In this document: positions 1 through 9,975 of the stretch, piece by piece | Layout of the letters: each line of letters opens with the position of its first letter | Position numbering within the stretch: position 1 is the first letter of the stretch | NCBI GenBank assembly: GCA_019425655.1 | Contig: NQWY01033937.1 | Location: 1-64,000, forward strand | From: Rhizophagus prolifer | Taxonomy: Eukaryota > Glomeromycota > Glomeromycetes > Glomerales > Glomeraceae | Direction of reading: 5' to 3' | Length of the DNA: 64,000 bases | Made by a program: the position numbers and the translations under genes | The notes under the pieces: model-generated | Told to the model about the DNA's origin: nothing | The model's database searches: none | What the model saw: only the letters and a program-made list of their open reading frames with translations

Positions 1-35
1 ATCATCGCGATGTTTATTAAATATTGATAAATAAT

Positions 36-75
36 AAAGCCGAGTAATAGCTAAAATGCTTTACTCGGCTTTTTA
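36..75 (+). terminator. Intrinsic terminator of a gene upstream of the window
   Basis: AAAGCCGAGTAA pairs perfectly with TTACTCGGCTTT across a short loop and a T-run follows. It presumably ends a plus-strand gene lying mostly outside the window. All three plus frames of bases 1-35 reach a stop codon, so I cannot say which frame that gene used. Confidence 0.7.
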
Positions 76-146
76 TTGCAATCAGCATTGAATTCAGAAT
101 GATTTTGCATACACTGTCTGCAATTTAAATTGCAACTCTAAACACA

Positions 147-932
147 ATGCAAGTCAGTAAGTGGATTCGGATTTTCTTGGCCATCATTGGTTCAATTTTA
201 TTTTTAGACGGCTTATTTCTAGCTTTCCTAAATAAAATTCATGTAGGCACAATTGTTCCTTTAATATTAGGAGCATTTTTTTGCCTCTATGCATTATTTT
301 ATTATCATCTGGAACGTTTTTTCTTTTATCACTATCGCCTGCATTCAGTTTGGCGTTTCGGATGGTTATGTTTCTGGATCTGGTTGATTGGCTTAGGCTA
401 TTTTTTTAGTTTTATTAAAGATAATAAAGATACAGGCCAAAATATTCCCGCGGTGAAAGCAATCATTGTTTTAGGTAGTGGTGTCGAAAATGGACAGCCT
501 TCAGCCATTCTTGCAAAACGCCTCGATACAGCAGCTCCAGTTACCCTTTCACAACCTCACGCAAAAGTTGTTTTAACAGGTGGTTTAGACTTTTCAGAGA
601 AAGAATCCGAAGCATTAGTTATGTCTCGTTACCTTGAACAGCACTTTCACATTGCCAAAGAAAGAATGATTCTTGAGGACAAAAGTACAAGTACAGAACT
701 TAACCTTAAAAACAGTAAACGATTACTTGAGCAAGCTCATATTAGTATTGATCAACCTATTGCAATTGTTACAAGTGACTTTCATACCCCAAGAGCTGCA
801 GCTATTGCAAAGAAACAAGGCTATACCCATATTTATACAGTTGCTGCCGAAACTCCTTTAGTCAGTCGCTATAACGCTTGGCTGCGTGAATACTTTGCGT
901 ACGCGAGTGGCTGGATTCTAAACGAGTATTAA
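147..932 (+). CDS. YdcF/SanA/ElyC-family (DUF218) membrane protein
   Basis: 261 residues. Three hydrophobic segments at about residues 8-28, 33-53 and 71-90 are followed by a DUF218 domain. That domain shows the opening AIIVLGSGVENG, the central VVLTGG and the late IVTSDFHTPRA, which are the family's conserved blocks. DUF218 proteins (E. coli YdcF, SanA, ElyC) sit at or in the inner membrane. Some affect envelope integrity, but the reaction is unknown, so no substrate is proposed. The ATG at 147 has no clear Shine-Dalgarno. It stands alone, with a terminator before it and a hairpin after it. The family call is firm and the function is open. Confidence 0.85.
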   Translation: MQVSKWIRIFLAIIGSILFLDGLFLAFLNKIHVGTIVPLILGAFFCLYALFYYHLERFFFYHYRLHSVWRFGWLCFWIWLIGLGYFFSFIKDNKDTGQNIPAVKAIIVLGSGVENGQPSAILAKRLDTAAPVTLSQPHAKVVLTGGLDFSEKESEALVMSRYLEQHFHIAKERMILEDKSTSTELNLKNSKRLLEQAHISIDQPIAIVTSDFHTPRAAAIAKKQGYTHIYTVAAETPLVSRYNAWLREYFAYASGWILNEY

Positions 933-942
933 TCTTGGTTCA

Positions 943-977
943 GAAAGCTGCTATTGCTTTACGGTATGGCAGCTTTC
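943..977 (+). terminator. Hairpin after the YdcF-like gene
   Basis: GAAAGCTGC and GCAGCTTTC form a perfect 9-bp stem 10 bases past the stop codon. The T-run is weak, so termination is likely but not certain. The rest of the gap to 1163 is AT-rich and I see nothing else in it. Confidence 0.45.
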
Positions 978-1163
978 ATTAAACGAGAGAGTAATTACAA
1001 TTTAAAGTAATAAATCTGAACTTAAAAAATTAAGAAAGAGAAAGAGAAGTTTTGACCAACAATAGCAAAGATAAAATAGATAGGAAATATAAATAGCAGA
1101 AATGCAAAAAACACTAAATAAATTAGTGTATATAATTTTTTAAATTTGATGACATTTATTTTT

Positions 1164-2561
1164 CTACTGTTGCAATGATTTTATTCTCGGTTGACTTAAT
1201 AATGACTGAATAAGCGGAGTATAAAACTCACCCTCATTAATTAGTTTAATATATTCATCACCGTACTCTACCCAGCCTTCTTCAACTAATGCATCCCAAA
1301 TAAGCTTATAATCAAGTTTAATATCACTGTTAAAAATTTTCTCGTACTTTTTAGTGCTAATTTTCATTTCTTGCAATGCTTGAAATATCCAAATTAACTT
1401 CACATCTTCTGTATCATGAATAAACATGCATTCAACAGGAAGTTTATTCAAAGATATTGCATTGTAGTATTCGGTTAGATTTCGATGGTTCATTGCAGAG
1501 ACAGATTTAATGCTTGATGAGTTTGGTTGCAATCTCATATTAACGGCTGCATAACCTATCCCACTCATTGTGGTCATTTTACTTTGCCCATTGGTATCTA
1601 AGCAGTCTCTAAGGTTATCTTCATATAAATATTTCTCTGAAATTAATAGGTTATTATCTTCTTTTTCCCAATCATATACCGTCTTTTGTTTATAGCCTCT
1701 ACTAATTAAAAATTGTTTTGCAATGTTATACATTTCAATTTTCTTCTCAATAGATGGCGTATTTTGCTTTTGTTTTGTCGCAAAGTCAGAACGGCCAGCG
1801 ATATTAAGCTCATAGTGAGTAATATGTTTTATTCCTGATTGAACAATACTTTCCAAGTCTCCTAACATTGCTTCAACTGTTTGATTTGGCCAACCATAAA
1901 TCAAATCGACGTTACAAGATAAAGAATATTTATGAAATAGCTCAATTGCATCAAAAACCTGCTTTCTTGTTTGTTTGCGGCCACTTGTAGCAATTAGTTC
2001 ATCATTAACCTGTTGCACTCCCATACTGACACGATTAAAACCAGCATCCTTAATTGCTCTTATTTTATCTTCATTGAAAAGTTGAGGGATACCTTCTAAT
2101 GTCATTTCTATAGGGCTAGATATACCAGCATCGGGAAAAATAGAAGATACAACCTTAGTCAATTTCATATAATCATTAGGCTGAAGTAAATTAGGTGTGC
2201 CTCCTCCTACATATAAACTTTCAAGCTTAGCTCCCTGATAAAACTCTTTATATAAATGTGCTTCCTTGCTTAAAAAATCCAGATAATTATCCATCTCCCT
2301 CTTACCTTTATAATCTTGTGTAGGGAAAAGACAAAATCCACAATGAGGAGGATCAGTAGGAATACAATATGGAATACCTAAGTATAAGTTTATGGACTTA
2401 TATTGAGCATCTGTACGCAGTAGTAAGTGATTATTTTCTTCTTCATTTAAATCTGTTTTCCACATTTTAGGTGAAGGATGAGTATGTAGAACCTTATTTG
2501 ATAGATGTCGTACTTTATTTTTTTGTATGAAGGTTTTAATTGCAGCAATATCCATAGTCAT
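1164..2561 (-). CDS. HemN/HutW-like radical SAM protein with CX7CX2C cluster motif
   Basis: 465 residues with the overall plan of the HemN/HemW/HutW radical SAM group. There is a cluster motif near the N-terminus, a YVGGGTPN segment (the glycine-rich SAM motif, about residue 117), a TLEG.P region and the MGVQQVNDE block that matches the 'GvQs..d' motif of the group. A HemN-type C-terminal region follows. The cluster cysteines are C66, C74 and C77, giving CX7CX2C where the group normally has CX3CX2C. The group includes coproporphyrinogen oxidases, heme chaperones and heme-degrading methyltransferases, and I cannot choose among them. No heme transport gene is next to it. The surrounding DNA is notably AT-rich. 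A second start lies at MDIAAI, six bases downstream. Confidence 0.7.
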   Translation of the reverse strand: MTMDIAAIKTFIQKNKVRHLSNKVLHTHPSPKMWKTDLNEEENNHLLLRTDAQYKSINLYLGIPYCIPTDPPHCGFCLFPTQDYKGKREMDNYLDFLSKEAHLYKEFYQGAKLESLYVGGGTPNLLQPNDYMKLTKVVSSIFPDAGISSPIEMTLEGIPQLFNEDKIRAIKDAGFNRVSMGVQQVNDELIATSGRKQTRKQVFDAIELFHKYSLSCNVDLIYGWPNQTVEAMLGDLESIVQSGIKHITHYELNIAGRSDFATKQKQNTPSIEKKIEMYNIAKQFLISRGYKQKTVYDWEKEDNNLLISEKYLYEDNLRDCLDTNGQSKMTTMSGIGYAAVNMRLQPNSSSIKSVSAMNHRNLTEYYNAISLNKLPVECMFIHDTEDVKLIWIFQALQEMKISTKKYEKIFNSDIKLDYKLIWDALVEEGWVEYGDEYIKLINEGEFYTPLIQSLLSQPRIKSLQQ

Positions 2562-2671
2562 TCATGCAATTGATTTAGCTTATTTTTTACATTCATCACT
2601 TATTTGTAAAGTTAGTTAAAGTTTAAAATCTTTAGCTGTATTTTATGAAATTACAAAATAATTGAGTCATC

Positions 2672-2703
2672 ATAAAAAAAGGAACTCATTCGAGTTCCTT
2701 TTT
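2672..2703 (-). terminator. Terminator of the pil-chp cluster
   Basis: AAGGAACTC / GAGTTCCTT stem with an ATTC loop, flanked by A and T runs. It lies just past the chpC stop on the minus strand and separates the chemosensory cluster from the radical SAM gene. Confidence 0.8.
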
Positions 2704-2706
2704 ACT

Positions 2707-3174
2707 TTATAAACCTAAAGTTTTTTCAATATATTCTAGGTTCGGTATATGGTAGCATCGATCTTGCATTCGTACATATTTAAATACTGTTGGATGCTGT
2801 TCAGCTTCTTGGTGTTCATCTATTTCATCGACAATTTCAGAAATACGTAAACGAACAGAAAGCGGCATAGTTTTGCACATTAATGCAAACCGTTGGCTGA
2901 TATCTTCCCCTTCAATTACCAAGGCTACAGCATATTGATCAGTTGTGTTATGAACTGAGTAGATAGGTAGCTTTACATCATGCCACTCAATATGTTTTAC
3001 GCCATTTCTTACGTCCATGGCCGATAAGACAATATTTTGTGGCAACAGCATAGGTACCTGATCATTACATTCAATGATATAGGCATCAATAAAACCAGTT
3101 GAAACCGTAATAAGATGCTGTAGCTCTTGTTGGTCCATATTACCGATCAGAGATGTATTTACACTACCTTTCAT
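2707..3174 (-). CDS. chpC: ChpC-like CheW-domain adaptor of the Pil-Chp system
   Basis: 155 residues, last gene of the Pil-Chp cluster. The order of hydrophobic strands, and segments such as LPIYSVHNTTDQYAVALVIE, fit a divergent CheW fold. In Pseudomonas aeruginosa ChpC is a CheW-like adaptor that links additional receptors to the ChpA kinase. The start codon overlaps the chpA stop (ATGA), so the two are almost certainly translated together. CheW-like assignment rests on context plus weak sequence resemblance. It might equally be called a second PilI-type coupling protein. Confidence 0.65.
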   Translation of the reverse strand: MKGSVNTSLIGNMDQQELQHLITVSTGFIDAYIIECNDQVPMLLPQNIVLSAMDVRNGVKHIEWHDVKLPIYSVHNTTDQYAVALVIEGEDISQRFALMCKTMPLSVRLRISEIVDEIDEHQEAEQHPTVFKYVRMQDRCYHIPNLEYIEKTLGL

Positions 3175-6100
3175 GATTTGACCTCACTTTCAAACGCTAC
3201 AAGTAAAGCATCGATATTCTCTAGTAATTCTTCCTCTTGGAAAGGTTTACCCATATATTGACTTACACCTAATGAGAATGCTCGTTCTCGATGTTTTTCA
3301 CCTGTTCGAGACGTAATCATAATAATTGGCATGTATTGATGCATATCATGATGTCGTACAAGATTCAGTACTTCGAAACCATCCATACGCGGCATTTCAA
3401 TATCAAGCAGCATTAGATCTGGCTTGATGTTTTCTAGCTGCTCTATGGCATCCACACCATCTTTGGCCGTAACAACATCGTAGCCTTGGCGTTCAAGTAA
3501 TCGAGACGTTACCTTACGTACAGTTACCGAGTCATCGACAATCATAACGAGACGGCGCTCGTCAGATTCTCGTTGTCTATATACTGCTTCACCAAGCTGT
3601 TTATGACGCGGAGTAGACTGAATTTGTCGCGCAATATTTTGTCCGTCTAAAATTAAGCAAACTTGTCCATCACCTAAAATAGTCGCACCTGCAATTGCCC
3701 CAATGCTAGCGAACTGTTGGCCAATTGGTTTCACTACAATTTGTGCTCGAGAACCAATTAACTGGTCAACAAGTAAAGCCACAGTTTGGCCATTGTTGGC
3801 TTTAATCATTAAGACAGGTAATGAATACATCATGCCATTTAGACGTGGTATTGGTTGATTACCCACAAATTCTGAAAGATAACGTAATGGATAACGTTTA
3901 TTTTCATACTCGAATAGTTCTTTAGGGCTTTCAAAATACTGTTCTAAAGAAGCTGGTGAAACTCGAACAATTCGATCGATTTGAGCAAGTGGAATCGCAA
4001 ATTGCTGATCTGCCACTTTCACCATTAAGGCATCACTTACAGCTACCGTAGTCGGTACACGAATAGTAAATGTCGTTCCCTTACCGTAAACAGAGTCTAC
4101 GCTAACATGTCCACCTAGAGCCTTAATGTCGCTTTGTACAACATCGAGTCCAACACCACGCCCAGAGATTTGAGTGATCTGATCTGCGGTACTTAAACCT
4201 GGATGGAAAATCAGTTGTAAAATATCTTGGTGTTCCAAGTGCTGTTCCGGTTTGATCAGACCCGCAAGCAGTGCTTTTTGACGCACTTTTTCTACATCAA
4301 TACCCTGTCCATCATCACTAAAGACAACGACCACATCTGTACCTTGACGTTGAATATTAAGTTCAATACGCCCAGCTTCAGGTTTATTAGCTTGCTGACG
4401 TTGTGTTCTGTCTTCTAAGCCATGGTCAATTGCGTTTCTGAGCATATGCTCAAGCGGTGTTACTAAACGCTCTAAAATATTACGGTCTAGTTCACCTTCA
4501 GTATTATTTACAAAAAGCTCAGCAGGTCTGTTCAACGCAGTAGAGGTCTGACGAACAATTCGCTGTAAACGCGGTAGTAACCGTGAAAAAGGAACTAATC
4601 GTGTTCGCATCAAACCTTCTTGAATTTCGGCCTGAATTCGTGACTGTTGTAAAAGCAGACTTTCTGTATCTCTGATCTTGTGAGACAACGTATTTTTAAA
4701 GTCGACTAAGTCCGATGCAGATTCAGCAAGAGATTTCGATAACTGATTTAAAGATGAATATTGGTCCATCTCTAAAGGGTCAAAGTCGGTATAACGAGAA
4801 TGCTCAATACCATGTTTGGCAATAATTTGTGTTTCTAATTCGCCTTCCATTCGACGTAACTGATCGGCAAGTCGTTGAATAGCCAATTCCATTTCAACCA
4901 ATGTATGACCAAACTGACTTAGATCCATTTCAATTCGCGAACGGTTAATCGAATTTTCACCAGATAAATCAATCATCTTCTCGATTAAGTCTGCTGAAAC
5001 TCGGATCATTTCATTATTTTGATCCAGACGTTCTGTTTGCTCCCATACTCCCATCATTGGTGGTGGTTCGGTACCATCACCTTGTATAAAGGTCATCACA
5101 GGTTCTGAGCTAAACAAATCAGCTTTCGTTAACTTCGCTGGAATTTGGATATTCGTTTCAAAGAATTGAATATTTTCTAAACTTTGTTGTAGTCCATCGA
5201 AATGCTGGTAGTTATGCTTGAAAATTGCATCTTTTAGCCATGCAATTGCACTTTCGAGCAGATGGTCATAAATATTCGAGTTGAAGTGATGCAGTGCAAA
5301 CTGTTCAAAAGTATTTTCCAGTTGATAAGCAATTGCATATACGGTCTCTAAACCGACCATGCGTGCACCACCCTTCAAACTGTGCACGGCTCTTTGTAAC
5401 TGAAGTAAGATACTACGGTTCGTACGCTGATCAAACCATTGTTTCAATAGCACATCAGCCATTTCTAGCAATTCAGCAGCTTCTTCTAGGAATGTCTGCT
5501 CAACAACAACGGTAATATCTTCTTCGTCAACTACAGCTTCATTCTCTTGCGAGGATTCAACTGATGTTATTACTTCAACTGGCGTAGCCAATTCAGTAAC
5601 AACGGTATCAAATACTTGATCGTGATGAGCTTCTAATTCTTCAACAACAGTTTCTGTTTCCGCTGGTACCTCATTTATTAATACTTGAGACACCACCTCT
5701 TGTTCAGAGAATATCTCACTTTCAGTATCAAATACTTCAATCTCAGGCACAGGTTGGAAGTTAGAGTTTTTACCCGCTTGTTTTAACGCGTTAATGGTGT
5801 AAGGAGCCGCATAATCTAGCTGTTTTTCACGCATGATTTGTAGACGATCGGCCAAGTCATCTTGAATCAAACGAATAAAATCAATTAAAGGTGAGGTTGC
5901 AACTAACTGCTTTTGAATTAAACGCTCATATATACTTTCTAATTCATGGGTAATCGAACCGATATAAGTTGCCTGAACCATATTTGCTCCCCCTTTCAAG
6001 GTATGCAAATAGCGCATCAGATTATTCAGGGCTGCAAAGTTTTCTTGCTCACCTACCCAAATATTGAGATCGGTATCAATTCCCTCAAGTAGCTCATCAG

Positions 6101-7700
6101 CTTCTTCAAGAAAGATATCTAAAAGGTCAGCATCAAAGTTTCGATTTACCTGTGTAGAAGAAATATACTGGCGATCTTGCTGTACACTCTGGCTTAATAC
6201 AGTCCAGTCAGCAGAGTCTGAGAGACTCTCTACCGTAACAACCTCTGGAACTTCTGTCTCTAATTCAATACTGAATAGTGACTCATCAAAAGTAGAATCT
6301 TGCTGAGACAGATCGTTTTGAATGCTCGGCGTATGTAACGTATAAAGTTTTAATTCTTCTAGAATACTTTGATGTTGCTTAACAATACCGACTCGCTGAC
6401 CAGCAGCCAAGGCATCGAACAATTGAATAAGCTGTTGATGTGCTTTCTGATAAATTTCAAAAATATAGTCTGATTGCAACAAGACAGGTTTATCAAGCAA
6501 TACATTATAGCTGTCTTTCAATTGGCTCGTATATTCATGCAAACCAAGCATTGCTTGAGAGTGAGTATGCTGTAGCAACAGATCAGCCTGTTCACTTAGA
6601 CGTTCAAGATAACCAGGAAACTCGTTACGAATTCCTTTCTCAAAATCTAATTCTGCATCTAGTAACTCAGAAACATCTAGCAGCAATAATTGCGACACCA
6701 AACCATGTGAAGGCATTAATGGATCAGTTCGATCACCATGTTGCTCCACGTAGACATCCCATGACTGATTAAACTGCGCCAATCTCGCTTCAAGCTGTTC
6801 ACTTGAACTATTGCTAGATAGCAGTTCTAAGCTCTCGCCAATAAACTCACGATATTCTTGTAATAATAAAATCTCATCTGAATTAGAAGAAAGCTCCTCT
6901 TGCAATAAGATTTTAAATAAGTGCTCAACTTTAGTACTGGCTTCAAAAATTGTTTCGACCTGCGCCATTGCAGAACTGCCACGCAAAGTATGTAGAGCAC
7001 GTATTAAAGCATTGTAGCTATCATACTGATGTAGTTCTTGATTTAAGAACTGATTAATTGTCGATAAATGCTCTTCCGCCTCTTCCATAAACAAGGCTAA
7101 AGTTTCATTTAGATTTATTTCAATTTCAGTATGTACATCTTCAACAATTGGCTCAGCCAATGAATCTTGCTCAATATAGTCTAGCTCAAGCCCAGTGATT
7201 GTTTCGGCAGTAAGCGTATTTGAAAGTTGTAAAAGTTCTTCTAAAGCAGGTTCTAAACTTTGCTGTTGTTGTAGTTGTTGGCCTAATAAAATAAGCGGTC
7301 TAAAATCTACTGCATGTGCTCGTTTTTGCTTAAAGTTATCTACTAATTTAAGGAAATAGAACTTAAACACTAACTGAACATAGCCTTGAATAGCTGGAGT
7401 CAGCTTAAGGCTTTGATTGATTACTCGATTGAGCGTATCTTCAACTGTCCAAGCAAGCTCGGCCGAAGATTTAGCACCAATCATTCTCCCCGAACCTTTT
7501 AAGGTATGAAAATGGCGGCGAATTTCAGTGAGCGTAGCAGTATTTGCAGACTGCATCCATTCATTCAACAATGGCTGCAAATCAACAAAAATTTCATCAA
7601 TTTCTTCGACAAAAATCTCAAGAAACTCAGCATCTTGTTCAGAATAGCTATCTTCAGGTAGAGTCATTGCTTCAGTTAAAGTTTTTAATATTTCTTTCAT
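3171..7700 (-). CDS. chpA: ChpA/PilL hybrid chemosensory histidine kinase (HPt x4, CheA, CheW, REC)
   Basis: 1509 residues. Four histidine phosphotransfer sites are visible: H65 (HTLKGSGR), H237 (HTLRGSSA), H566 (HTLKGGAN) and H773 (HSLKGGAR). A CheA dimerisation and kinase core follows, with the N box (LRNAIDHGLED), the DDGQGID box and the GRGVGLDVV box. A CheW-like domain comes next, then a C-terminal receiver whose phospho-accepting aspartate is D1433 (LLDIEMPR). P. aeruginosa ChpA is longer, with more phosphotransfer sites. The protein is the central kinase controlling twitching and type IV pilus extension, and in Acinetobacter also surface sensing and competence-linked pili. A 147-base gap separates it from pilJ. 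It overlaps chpC. Confidence 0.95.
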   Translation of the reverse strand: MKEILKTLTEAMTLPEDSYSEQDAEFLEIFVEEIDEIFVDLQPLLNEWMQSANTATLTEIRRHFHTLKGSGRMIGAKSSAELAWTVEDTLNRVINQSLKLTPAIQGYVQLVFKFYFLKLVDNFKQKRAHAVDFRPLILLGQQLQQQQSLEPALEELLQLSNTLTAETITGLELDYIEQDSLAEPIVEDVHTEIEINLNETLALFMEEAEEHLSTINQFLNQELHQYDSYNALIRALHTLRGSSAMAQVETIFEASTKVEHLFKILLQEELSSNSDEILLLQEYREFIGESLELLSSNSSSEQLEARLAQFNQSWDVYVEQHGDRTDPLMPSHGLVSQLLLLDVSELLDAELDFEKGIRNEFPGYLERLSEQADLLLQHTHSQAMLGLHEYTSQLKDSYNVLLDKPVLLQSDYIFEIYQKAHQQLIQLFDALAAGQRVGIVKQHQSILEELKLYTLHTPSIQNDLSQQDSTFDESLFSIELETEVPEVVTVESLSDSADWTVLSQSVQQDRQYISSTQVNRNFDADLLDIFLEEADELLEGIDTDLNIWVGEQENFAALNNLMRYLHTLKGGANMVQATYIGSITHELESIYERLIQKQLVATSPLIDFIRLIQDDLADRLQIMREKQLDYAAPYTINALKQAGKNSNFQPVPEIEVFDTESEIFSEQEVVSQVLINEVPAETETVVEELEAHHDQVFDTVVTELATPVEVITSVESSQENEAVVDEEDITVVVEQTFLEEAAELLEMADVLLKQWFDQRTNRSILLQLQRAVHSLKGGARMVGLETVYAIAYQLENTFEQFALHHFNSNIYDHLLESAIAWLKDAIFKHNYQHFDGLQQSLENIQFFETNIQIPAKLTKADLFSSEPVMTFIQGDGTEPPPMMGVWEQTERLDQNNEMIRVSADLIEKMIDLSGENSINRSRIEMDLSQFGHTLVEMELAIQRLADQLRRMEGELETQIIAKHGIEHSRYTDFDPLEMDQYSSLNQLSKSLAESASDLVDFKNTLSHKIRDTESLLLQQSRIQAEIQEGLMRTRLVPFSRLLPRLQRIVRQTSTALNRPAELFVNNTEGELDRNILERLVTPLEHMLRNAIDHGLEDRTQRQQANKPEAGRIELNIQRQGTDVVVVFSDDGQGIDVEKVRQKALLAGLIKPEQHLEHQDILQLIFHPGLSTADQITQISGRGVGLDVVQSDIKALGGHVSVDSVYGKGTTFTIRVPTTVAVSDALMVKVADQQFAIPLAQIDRIVRVSPASLEQYFESPKELFEYENKRYPLRYLSEFVGNQPIPRLNGMMYSLPVLMIKANNGQTVALLVDQLIGSRAQIVVKPIGQQFASIGAIAGATILGDGQVCLILDGQNIARQIQSTPRHKQLGEAVYRQRESDERRLVMIVDDSVTVRKVTSRLLERQGYDVVTAKDGVDAIEQLENIKPDLMLLDIEMPRMDGFEVLNLVRHHDMHQYMPIIMITSRTGEKHRERAFSLGVSQYMGKPFQEEELLENIDALLVAFESEVKS

Positions 7701-7759
7701 AGCAAAGGCTTCTTTTGCTTACCCCCTGAGTGGGGAAAACTACAGAGTCAACACCAGAA

Positions 7760-7835
7760 AAATAGCTATTTCCCCAATATTTGTCTGGCGCTGCTCATAC
7801 TTTTAAAAGAATAGCTATTATAAGAATAGCTATTC
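7760..7835. repeat. Three copies of the palindrome AATAGCTATT between pilJ and chpA
   Basis: AATAGCTATT, itself a perfect palindrome, occurs at 7761-7770, 7810-7819 and 7825-7834. The first copy extends to 12 bp (AAATAGCTATTT) and the third to 12 bp (GAATAGCTATTC). The two downstream copies are centred 15 bases apart. The cluster lies in the 147-base gap ahead of chpA, where an operator or an RNA processing hairpin could sit. No regulator is known to me for this motif. Confidence 0.6.
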
Positions 7836-7847
7836 TCATCCCCCAAT

Positions 7848-9929
7848 TTAGTCAGGTAATTTAAAGTCCGTTACTGACTCACGTAATGACTCCGACATGT
7901 TTGCCAATTCAGATACAGAACGAGCAGTATCGAAGGTTGCTGTTGTTGTTTGTGAAGTAATTTCTTGTACGACTGTCATGGTTGCAGCAATATGACTCGC
8001 AGATGCTGACTGAAGTTTTGCAGCATCAGAAATGCTCGCAATTAAGTTTGCCAAGTCACCCGATACTTTTTGGATTTCATCAAGTGCAATACCCGCATCT
8101 TTCGCCAAGTTAGCACCACGAACAACCTCAGTTGTCGTTTGTTCCATCGAGATTACGGCTTCGTTGGTATCCGTTTGAATCGTTTTAACAAGCGTTTCAA
8201 TCTGTTTAGTTGCTGAAGCAGAACGTTCTGCAAGACGTTGGACTTCATCGGCAACCACGGCGAAACCACGACCTGCTTCACCAGCCATAGATGCTTGAAT
8301 TGCTGCATTTAATGCAAGAATGTTTGTTTGGTCTGCAATATCGTTAATAAGCGATACGATGTTACCAATTTCTTGTGAAGACTCACCCAAACGTTTAATA
8401 CGTTTTGAAGTTTCCTGAATCTGTTCACGAATGGTATCCATACCCTCAATAGAACGGTTTACGACTTGTGCACCATTAGAGGCAATAGATACCGAACGTT
8501 GTGCTACATTGGCAGATTCAGAAGCGTTGGCAGATACTTGGTCAATAGACAATGCCATTTCGTTCATTGCAGTTGATGCACCCGCAATTTCTTGTGCTTG
8601 GTGCTCAGATGCTTCTGCTAACTGGTTAGTAATGCTCTGAGTATCTTGTGTATAACGAGCAACTTCTTGAGAAGTTTCGTGAATTCGAGATACGAGGTCA
8701 CGTAATTGGTCAATCGCAAAGTTAATCGAGTCGGCAATCGCACCAGTAAAGTCTTCAGATACCGTTGCATATGAACGCAAGTCACCATCTGCAAGATCGG
8801 CAATTTCATCGAGTAAACGTAAAATCGCATTCTGGTTACGATCATATTCTTCTTGTAATGTCGCTACACGCTGCTTATCTGCTTTACTACGAAGTGATAA
8901 AAGTTTTAAGACAGAACCAATTAAGCCAAGAAGCGATAATGTAAGCAATGCAACTAATGCAAAAGCCTGCCAACCGTATTGTGTTTGATCTGAAAGATCA
9001 CCTAATGCATTTAACATTGCATCAGATTGAGAGAAGATCTCACTAGATGATTGACGAACGTTTACGATCTGGTTGGTATGTTTAAGAACTGATGTCGCGG
9101 CAGATTTTAAAACTTTATCGTACTCATTTTTAATACCTTCCAAAGATTCACGCACTTCAGGAGAATCAACTTTAGCTACGCCTAATTCAGTATTTCCGTT
9201 TAGCTGCGCATCTAAGTACACACCAAAAGTCTCGATATCGACACTAAAGTCATGCGCTGAGTTCTCAGAGTTCTCTGTACCAACGAAAACGGAGTTAATA
9301 GATCGTAGAATACGTTCCGCAATAAATACCTGGTTTTTAGCAACCACGACCTGATTACTTGATACTTTTTCACGAACCATCTTATCAACCATCAAGTTAT
9401 ATTCAGCTTGAATCTCAGGAATAGAGTCACTAATCGAGATATTCATATTATATAACTGGTTAATTACGTTCTGTTGCGATGAAATTAAGTCAATGTCATA
9501 AGCCAAAGATTTCCACAAGCCAGCTACTTTTTTGTATTCTTTTGAAGATGTACCATAAATATTTTCGACATTTTTTATATTTTTGGCAAAAAGTTGACGC
9601 GATGCAATCAACTCTTTCATCGCTTCAGGTGATCCAGAAGCTGTTGCTTCCGTAGCCTGTCTAGAAATGGTTTGTGATAATAAGCGCAGCTCACCCATAC
9701 TACGTGTTAATTCGTTATGGCGAGGTACACTATAGAATAAATAAGCAAGCGAAGTTGAAGCTACTACTAAACATACAGATGCTACATAAAGGATAGGCTT
9801 GGACTTTTTACTTTCCCCAAATAAACTGGCATATTGCTCAATTTGTGACTGGATTTTCGCAACAAAGTTGACATTCGATTTTTCGTTTACACTACGATTG
9901 CCACTTTTCTTTTTAAGTTTAAAGCCCAT
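7848..9929 (-). CDS. pilJ: PilJ, methyl-accepting chemotaxis protein of the type IV pilus system
   Basis: 693 residues. A transmembrane segment at about residues 48-70 is followed by a periplasmic region containing two PilJ-type four-helix modules. A second membrane segment lies near 320-342, then a HAMP-like linker and a long cytoplasmic signalling coiled coil. The hairpin tip is conserved ([16 protein letters not shown], preceded by [11 protein letters not shown]). In the Pil-Chp system PilJ senses pilus retraction or surface contact and controls ChpA through PilI. It is the fourth gene of the minus-strand cluster. No pilK methyltransferase gene follows it, unlike in P. aeruginosa. The N-terminal 45 residues before the first membrane segment are basic and cytoplasmic. 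Confidence 0.95.
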   Translation of the reverse strand: MGFKLKKKSGNRSVNEKSNVNFVAKIQSQIEQYASLFGESKKSKPILYVASVCLVVASTSLAYLFYSVPRHNELTRSMGELRLLSQTISRQATEATASGSPEAMKELIASRQLFAKNIKNVENIYGTSSKEYKKVAGLWKSLAYDIDLISSQQNVINQLYNMNISISDSIPEIQAEYNLMVDKMVREKVSSNQVVVAKNQVFIAERILRSINSVFVGTENSENSAHDFSVDIETFGVYLDAQLNGNTELGVAKVDSPEVRESLEGIKNEYDKVLKSAATSVLKHTNQIVNVRQSSSEIFSQSDAMLNALGDLSDQTQYGWQAFALVALLTLSLLGLIGSVLKLLSLRSKADKQRVATLQEEYDRNQNAILRLLDEIADLADGDLRSYATVSEDFTGAIADSINFAIDQLRDLVSRIHETSQEVARYTQDTQSITNQLAEASEHQAQEIAGASTAMNEMALSIDQVSANASESANVAQRSVSIASNGAQVVNRSIEGMDTIREQIQETSKRIKRLGESSQEIGNIVSLINDIADQTNILALNAAIQASMAGEAGRGFAVVADEVQRLAERSASATKQIETLVKTIQTDTNEAVISMEQTTTEVVRGANLAKDAGIALDEIQKVSGDLANLIASISDAAKLQSASASHIAATMTVVQEITSQTTTATFDTARSVSELANMSESLRESVTDFKLPD

Positions 9930-9975
9930 ACAGCTTCTCCCCAGAAAAATATACTGTTTATTAACAGCATAAAAA

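Noticed and set aside
4227-7017. Several plus-strand ORFs opposite chpA
   Set aside because: They are antisense shadows of a clearly coding gene with intact domains, and have no ribosome sites.
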